From Hyposmocoma kahamanoa (lineage: Eukaryota > Arthropoda > Insecta > Lepidoptera > Cosmopterigidae): 64,000 bases of DNA. Of the stretch, positions 57,829 to 64,000 are shown piece after piece. The translations under genes and the position numbers were made by a program. The stretch is from contig NW_020653851.1 in the NCBI RefSeq assembly GCF_003589595.1, positions 20,960,907 through 21,024,906 of the forward strand. The letters run 5' to 3'. Under the pieces are notes generated by a model. That model was not told the DNA's origin, searched no databases, and worked only from the letters and a program-made list of their open reading frames with translations. Position 1 is the stretch's first letter; the number at the start of each line of letters is the position of its first letter.

Positions 57829-57888
57829 ATAGATATTGTATTTTATGGTATTGAATGTTTATTCAATACCAAAAAATACAATATCTAT
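57829..57888. repeat. 60-bp near-perfect hairpin
   Basis: Arms of 27 bases (ATAGATATTGTATTTTATGG TATTGAA) with one mismatch and a 6-base loop. Short direct repeats ACTTTGTCTGATC flank it (57791 and 57910), so it is probably the core of a small element. Confidence 0.75.
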
Positions 57889-58057
57889 CGTCTGTTGCTT
57901 ACACATTTAATCGACTTTGTCTGATCGACTGACACATGTCGATAGTAAAATCAAGCAAATGTGTTGGCACCTTTAGTTATGTGTGCTAGATCACACCATA
58001 TTTGTGATAATACTGTCATGAATATTCAAAACAACATGTATTATACGAACTTGTACT

Positions 58058-58450
58058 TTTTTCATAATACCAAGTGACAGGACGAACAAATACTACTAAC
58101 ACGTAACTGCAGTGCTTTAGCAGCGTGGGTGACCCGTAGGTTATTAACCCGGACCGGACGTAACCCGTGGTGGTTAACTAAATCCTTTAGCTAATGTCTT
58201 TTACAGCAACACTAACTATAATGTTAATAATCGTTTCGTAAAACACAAAGTTTTGTAGCTCTTTTATGCTGTAGTGACTGGACGAACAAGTTAGACACTG
58301 CCACTGTGACATGAGTTGACAAGTCCCATGTTTCTAATTCTGATTCAATCGGAACGCAGTAATGGTGACATTACTGCTTAGCTGCAGAAATAGGTAAGGT
58401 CGCAGTACTTTTCTAGACTAACTCTTTCACAATGAGTTCTAATGCTATTG
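58058..58450 (-). repeat. family A repeat(s), broken
   Basis: A tail end at 58058-58093 and a fuller, internally deleted copy at 58266-58450, separated by unrelated sequence with GGACCGGACGTAACC. Confidence 0.7.
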
Positions 58451-59167
58451 ATAATACAATACATATGTACCGAATACATTTCGGAGAATGTCTTCAGTCG
58501 ACAAGTCCGGAAAACTCCAACCTTATGACAATGATATACCACCCATTCGCACGAAGCCCTTTGCTTCCTCCGTCCTAATGCGTATGGTAAAGGAGAGGAT
58601 TTATTACGGCATCTGTGTTTCCTGAAAAGAATAAATTAGGGCTATTTAAGGCTACAGTGAATATGCATGTTTAAACAAGCGTACAGTAGTAGCACAAAGA
58701 TACCGGACCCACCCTAACCCACTATACTCTAGCCAAATTCGATGTAGAATAAATGTCAACAAACAAAAACATGTGATTTTTAGGGTTTTCATCTCAGACT
58801 CTTTCACAGTTACAATAATTTCAATATTGTCCTAAGAAATTCAACTAGATTATGGATAATACTAAAATCTTGAAGCCATGTTTATAATGAATATTATTGA
58901 AGTTTCAAATCACCCAAAAATGACATTAAATGATCAGTAATTTATTATTTGTAAAACTGTGTCATCCCTAGCGACTTTTTGGTTTGAAGGGAGAGATTGC
59001 AAACATTCGAGTTCTGGTGGTATTCAAGTTCAGAATCAGAAATAGCTGCTGGATGATATCATGTATAGGAAATTAAATAAAATCTTACAATTTTGTATCT
59101 TTTCATCTACTATTACCTACCATCTAGCAGTAAATATTAATAGGATGCAAAAACTTATATTTATTCC

Positions 59168-59567
59168 NNNNNNNNNNNNNNNNNNNNNNNNNNNNNNNNN
59201 NNNNNNNNNNNNNNNNNNNNNNNNNNNNNNNNNNNNNNNNNNNNNNNNNNNNNNNNNNNNNNNNNNNNNNNNNNNNNNNNNNNNNNNNNNNNNNNNNNNN
59301 NNNNNNNNNNNNNNNNNNNNNNNNNNNNNNNNNNNNNNNNNNNNNNNNNNNNNNNNNNNNNNNNNNNNNNNNNNNNNNNNNNNNNNNNNNNNNNNNNNNN
59401 NNNNNNNNNNNNNNNNNNNNNNNNNNNNNNNNNNNNNNNNNNNNNNNNNNNNNNNNNNNNNNNNNNNNNNNNNNNNNNNNNNNNNNNNNNNNNNNNNNNN
59501 NNNNNNNNNNNNNNNNNNNNNNNNNNNNNNNNNNNNNNNNNNNNNNNNNNNNNNNNNNNNNNNNNNN
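59168..59567. other. assembly gap, 400 N
   Basis: A second run of 400 unknown bases, before tRNA-His copy 5. Confidence 0.99.
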
Positions 59568-59900
59568 CTTCGATTAAGGCACAATAGCACTATCCTATTC
59601 CACTTTAAACTAGATTTCACAAAATAATTGAAAGTCGAAATAAAAACGACACTTTTCCTCCAAAAGGTCCAGAGCGAATCCTTTAATAAATAAAAAAAAA
59701 ATTGACAAATTAGAAAAAAAAATACGCGAGTGCGTTTATTTTTTTCCATCCTCTAAGTTGCCGACCGACAACTGTAAAATACTTTATGTTTTGGAAAAAA
59801 CCTAAATCCACAACTTTTTAATGTAATCTACAAAGTCTACGATGTCACTAGTGTCAGAAAATAAAGAAAAAAAAGTAACTCCGCCTTGACAGTGAATCAC

Positions 59901-59972
59901 TGCCGTGACCAGGATTCGAACCTGGGTTACTACGGCCACAACGTAGGGTCCTAACCACTAGACGATCACGGC
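59901..59972 (-). tRNA. tRNA-His: tRNA-His (GTG), copy 5
   Basis: Identical mature sequence, T8 terminator (A-run 59867-59874). The trailer carries one change (TCAAGGC instead of TCACGGC), which breaks the second copy of the acceptor strand. The 5' flank (59973-60110) matches the inverted flank upstream of copy 1 (39100-39222). The 3' flank resembles that of copy 3 (GACAACTGTAAAATA, CAAAGTCTACGA). Confidence 0.97.
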
Positions 59973-60227
59973 TGTCGGAGCTGGTGACAATGTCGGCGAA
60001 TTTTCGAGTTTATTTAGTAAAGTTACCGAATTAAGATCACTTTCACAACTGAATTGCAACACTTGAATGCCTATTGTCGTAACAAACGACGACGTCGCAA
60101 AAAAAACATTACTTGGTATTTATTTTTTACGTAATGCTTAATAAGTTTGTTTTTGGAAAGTAACATTGCACATCAATGCTGTTTTGGATTGAACGGTAAT
60201 TAGAATTACAAATTAATTAGTTCTTAA

Positions 60228-60425
60228 GTTTTCGCGATTGTAACACATAGAAAATGAAACCATTTTTCCGGATTTGAAACGCGTATATTTGTTTTTCAAA
60301 CAAATCAACGTTTCTGGCCCTTTACAGGTCCCATGGTCACGTAACGTAAAGAGCCGGAAATGTTGGTTTGTTTGAAAAAATAAATATACGCGATTTAAAT
60401 CTGGAAAAATAGTTTCATTTCCTAC
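60228..60425. mobile_element. family F foldback MITE
   Basis: TTTTCGCGATTGTAACACAT at the left and AATAGTTTCATTTCCTA at the right, with CGTATATTTGTTTTTCAAAC inverted inside. The same family as 7757-7950. It adjoins the duplicated flank of tRNA-His copy 5. Confidence 0.78.
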
Positions 60426-60605
60426 ATAATTACTTCATTAGATATAATACAATACAATAAAATAGAAATTGTACATGTCAAACTTATGAAATGGCTCCGT
60501 CATTAAAAAAAAAGGAAAATCGTCATATCCTGTTAAAAAATTTGTAATTAGTGATAATCATAATAATAAATAACTACAAGCCTTAAAATCTAGGAATCTA
60601 TTTAA

Positions 60606-60832
60606 ACAAATAATATTAGACAACATCATACACGTTGTTCTGACTCCAAAGTAAGTAAGTAAAGCACTTGTGTTATGGAAATTGGAAACAACAACAGTAT
60701 CATAAACACCCAGACTCGAGCCAATATAGAAAAGTTAGTATTCTACATTGAGCCGGCCGGGGATCGAACCCGGGACCTCAGAGATGGCGACATTATGACA
60801 ACCGGTGTCCAAGCCACTCGACCACGGAGGTC
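60606..60832 (-). mobile_element. SINE E (tRNA-headed)
   Basis: On minus: GACCTCCGTGGTCGAGTGGC, CACCGGTTGTCATAATG, box B GGTTCGATCCCCGGC, then TGTTTCCAATTTCCATAACA and TTGTCTAATATT. Confidence 0.85.
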
Positions 60833-60904
60833 GTAAAATGTTTAATGTTTCGAACAACAAACTCGATATATGTATCAGGAACGTTTTTCGTATTTAAATA
60901 CTTT

Positions 60905-61431
60905 CTTTATAATATCAATTGATGGGACGAACAAGGGTTGCGCCTGATGGGAAGCTACACGCCTGTCCATAACAGTTGCAGTGCCACTCAGAACTTTAAA
61001 TCGCAAAAATCTGAGGGGCACTGCAACTGTCAGTTACCTTGAGACATAAGTTGATAAGTCCTATGTGCCTGTAATTTCACCAGCACCCTTACACTTCAAT
61101 ACCGGACCACAGCCCTAAATCTTTCTACATTAGTTTTGATTGTAAGGACCCTCCCTGCCGACCCTTAGGATATTGACTTCATCCGGTTGTCGATAGGCTA
61201 GTGCCTCGGATGAGCCGTTCCACGTGCACATACAGTATTCCCCCTGTTTTCCAGATAGGCACCGGAGCTGTAGGCACGCTCAGTTCTCGTTGCGCATTGC
61301 ACAACTAGCGGTTGCCACCGCAAAGCCGTCGACCGGAACAGAGTAATAATGATATTATTACAGCTTGGCGGCCGAAATAGGTAAGGTAGTACCCTGGACG
61401 AACTCTTTCACAAGAAGCTCTACTGCTACTA
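60905..61431 (-). repeat. family A repeat split by family B
   Basis: A at 60905-61112 and 61332-61431; family B between them. ACCGGACCACAG and ACCGGAACAGAG at the two junctions look like a target-site duplication. Confidence 0.85.
61113..61331 (-). repeat. family B GC-rich repeat, short copy inserted in A
   Basis: On minus it matches the 3' part of the other copies: GGTGGCAACCGCTAGTTGTG, CGCAACGAGAACTGAGCGTG, GGAAAACAGGGGGAATACTG and GGATGAAGTCAA. Confidence 0.8.
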
Positions 61432-61579
61432 TAGGTACTACAAAATATCTTTCTGCGATTTGACGGTGATTACATTATTTTTGAGATAATTATATTATTG
61501 TTTCTTTTCGTCATGACTTTCTATATACATTCAATTAACTACAAAGCATTATCTTAACAAGTAAATTCTTAATTTCATT

Positions 61580-61755
61580 ACTTACGGCGCTGAGGATCCG
61601 TTCAGTCCAAACTGTATTACCTGCAAATGACGCGCGCTGCAGAACTGTATGAGAATTTCTGCGTAGGCACTTGAAGTTGCCTCTAGAAACTCATGTGGCT
61701 TGGCTTCTACGAAATACTTTTGCACCAAGAATATTAAACTCAATCGTAGTATTAT
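61580..61755 (-). other. exon-like open stretch, unassigned
   Basis: Two minus frames are open here. One reads LVQKYFVEAKPHEFLEATSS AYAEILIQFCSAR, the other NSHTVLQRASFAGNTVWTER ILSA before a good donor GCC/GTAAGT at 61580-61585. This could be an exon or a transposase remnant. I cannot assign a family. Confidence 0.2.
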
Positions 61756-61999
61756 GTAAAGTATAAATAACTATTCCAAATGGAACATTTTCACAGTGGT
61801 AGTATTTTAATCTACAGAGCAACGTGGATCATAATGTTTTTGTTGGTATTTTGTATATGTATATAATACTGCGCCTTGAGAGATGCTTGACATATGTACA
61901 TATAATATGTGATTTCGTTAAAACCTACCTGTATGCTTTTAGTAATAATAATTTACTAAGGATTTTTTTGTGAAACCAAATATTTGATCATTATCATCA

Positions 62000-62425
62000 G
62001 CTCTTGCCAACGATGACCTACGGTTCTAAGACGTGGTCACTTACTATGTACCTCATAAAAAAGCTCTAAGTCACTCAACGAGCTATGGAGCCAGCAAAGC
62101 TCGGCATTTCTCTACGTGATCGAATCAGAAATGAGGAGATCCGTAGAAGAACGAAAGTCACCGACATAGCTCGAAGGATTAGCAAGGTGAAGTGGCAGTT
62201 TGCAGGGTACATAGCTCGCAGAACTGATGGCCGTTGGGGTAGAAAGGTTCTCGAAAGCGTTCAGTGGGACGGCCCCCTACAAGATGGACGGATGACCTGG
62301 TAAAGGCGGCGGGTAACCGATGGTTGCACGTCGCGTCCGATCGGCTAGTGTGGAAATCTTTGGGGGAGGCCTTTGTTGAGTAGTCGACGTCTTCCGGCTG
62401 ATATGACGATGACGATGATCAGCTC
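62000..62425 (+). mobile_element. RTE-type LINE C-terminal fragment
   Basis: Encodes LPTMTYGSKTWSLTM, then with a frameshift RAMEPAKLGISLRDRIRNEE and KVTDIARRISKVKWQFAGYI ARRTDGRWGRKVLE, the typical end of RTE-clade reverse transcriptases. It closes with GAGGCCTTTGTTGAGTAG and a GAC/GAT repeat tail. Stops and a frameshift show it is dead. Confidence 0.9.
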
Positions 62426-62439
62426 TTGTCGGTTTAGCC

Positions 62440-63120
62440 TCCTCCACTCCTCACGGTTCATATACTGTATAGCTGCTCACTTTGATCTTTTTCTGATCTT
62501 TGATTTTAAATTACTAGTAAAATTTTATTGTGTTGTTATTTTTACTAACTCTTAACTTTCAAAAATCGCTTACTACGCTGAAATTTGATACCAACACTTT
62601 GAAACAAACCGTTTTGAAGTAGATACGGATAATGTTCCTAAGCCTTCCGTAAGCTGAGAACGAAAAATCATTTCCGCGAAGACGATTCTTATGATTTTGA
62701 CACAAAATAATTATTTCTAAACCTAAATTATTCTTCGTGTTGTTCCGTGTCCTATCGGAGGTTGGACATCATTTTACCCACTTGGGCCCGTAAAGTTGCA
62801 GCTCGGAAAAGTTCTGTAGTACTTCTTATTTAACAATAACTACAGAACAAGAAGTACTACAGAACTCTTCCAAGCAATATATAATAAATATAATGCTATT
62901 TGGACCCACAATTCAGCCACGCCGAACGCGTCATTAGTATAGGGTTTTTCTAGAAGAACTTTGTTTTGTAAATCAAAATAAAACAAAAAAATTATATGAT
63001 AATTATTCAAATTTATATTGTATTAAAAAAGTAAGATTTGGCAATTATGAATGAATAACGACATCTGATAAATGTCCACCACTACTACCGTTATAGATGC
63101 CTACAAATAAAAAATACATC
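62440..63120. other. no gene seen
   Basis: AT-rich; contains an inverted pair GTTCTGTAGTACTTCTT / AAGAAGTACTACAGAAC around 62810-62870. Confidence 0.5.
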
Positions 63121-63124
63121 AAAG

Positions 63125-63400
63125 TGTTTAATCACTTTTTAACAAAATGGTGGCTCTATTTTGTTAATCACTTCACGAATTTCGAGTTTTAAGGCTGCAA
63201 TATATTCGATTGGCTCGGTATAGACTCTGTCTTTAACATAAACCCATAAGAAATATCCAGCGGTGTTAAGTCACATGACCGAGCTGGCCACTTAACGGCT
63301 GAATTTCGAGAAATTATGCGATCGGGAAATTTGGTTTGCAATAAATTCATTGTTTCTGTCGCTGTGTGACTTACCACGTATACAACTTTGCGTGCAGGAT
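63125..63400 (-). mobile_element. DDE transposase relic (Tc1/mariner superfamily, LTPLD type)
   Basis: The minus strand reads SHTATETMNLLQTKFPDRII, SRNSAVKWPARSCDLTPLDI, then with a frameshift KDRVYTEPIEY and LKLEIREVINKIEPPFC. The pattern W-P-x-RSxDLTPLD is the last catalytic region of insect DDE elements of this kind. It is a frameshifted C-terminal fragment. Confidence 0.8.
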
Positions 63401-63439
63401 ATACATGGTCACAATGTGAGGTGGGTCATTGTTTGAACC

Positions 63440-63960
63440 GCACCGCACTAACAATTCTATTTTATTGAATTGATATTCAATTATCTTTGTGAAATTACTC
63501 CACTAGTTTGTTATAATTATTAATACAAAGATCGAATATTTAGAAAAAATTCCTTCGATCCGGCCGGATTCGAACCGACATCTTCTAGCAAACCGTGCCA
63601 GACCCTGTGCCAACTAAGCCACGGAACGAATCAGCGGACCTCATGAATTTCTCTAAGTGTTTGTTTGTCGGATCTTTGTATTTGGTTTTTCAACGACTTT
63701 TTAGCCGTAGCGCCATCTATGAGAAATCTATGAAAGTGGTTCGTCACCCAGTTAGCTACCTTTACAGCTACCAGCCCCGGATAGAGATGTCGCCTTTCAT
63801 TGTATTTAAATTTTTGTTAAATTGATATTCAATTAATTTTGTAAAAAGATCGAACACTTAGAAAAAAATTCCTTCGATCCGGTTGGATTTGAACCGATGT
63901 CTTCTAGCAAACAGTGCCAGACGCTATACCAATTAAGCTAATTCTATAGTACTTGTACGA
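63440..63960 (-). repeat. family C, module-body-module plus part of a second body
   Basis: On minus: modules at about 63800-63875 and 63464-63565, with tRNA-like parts at 63570-63640 and again from 63885. At least one and a half tandem units. Confidence 0.8.
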
Positions 63961-64000
63961 ACGACTTGGTAAGATTTTAAACCCATGTGATTTATTTAAG

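Noticed and set aside
59061..59749. Open frames of 188-210 residues across the second N run
   Set aside because: Same artefact of unknown bases.

Overview
This window looks like nuclear DNA from a moth or butterfly (Lepidoptera). It is AT-rich, almost without long reading frames, split exons have GT/AG borders, and it is packed with tRNA-headed SINEs, RTE- and jockey-type LINE tails, mariner relics and miniature inverted-repeat elements (MITEs) of kinds common in lepidopteran genomes. The order is inferred from these repeats and the species is not identified. Two runs of exactly 400 N are assembly gaps.

Only one protein gene can be named. A CIB2-like calcium- and integrin-binding EF-hand gene runs on the minus strand, with three exons at 21521-21638, 18605-18732 and 10719-10956. 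Together they encode the last 160 residues. The first exon, about 27 residues, was not found. A second, weaker gene candidate on the minus strand (49951 to 48677) starts with a signal peptide and has one further cysteine-containing exon; its 3' end was not found. Five identical 72-nt tRNA-His(GTG) genes lie between 39 and 60 kb, one on plus and four on minus, in duplicated flanks.

Layout. 1-10 kb: intergenic, with a MITE split by a LINE (2.5-3.6 kb), a GC-rich foldback (4.4-4.9 kb) and other foldbacks (7.8, 8.4, 9.7 kb). 10-22 kb: the CIB2-like gene, its introns filled with LINE tails, SINEs and hAT-type MITEs. 22-36 kb: dense repeats, including two copies of a GC-rich family (B), a nested A/K/B insertion stack at 30.8-32.1 kb and a PIF/Harbinger-type MITE. 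36-60 kb: the tRNA-His cluster, a second copy of a region also present at 32.8-34 kb, an internally deleted mariner, and a 5'-truncated jockey-type LINE with a recognisable reverse transcriptase. 60-64 kb: SINEs, an RTE fragment, a transposase relic and a direct-repeat-flanked tRNA-like element.

Repeat families are given working letters: A, 300-bp dispersed repeat; B, GC-rich repeat; C, tRNA-like body between direct repeats; D and E, tRNA-headed SINEs; F and G, foldback MITEs; K, LINE-like tail. The most useful evidence here is structural: target-site duplications, empty/filled paralogous sites and nested insertions that can be read directly. No CRISPR, operon or bacterial feature is present.
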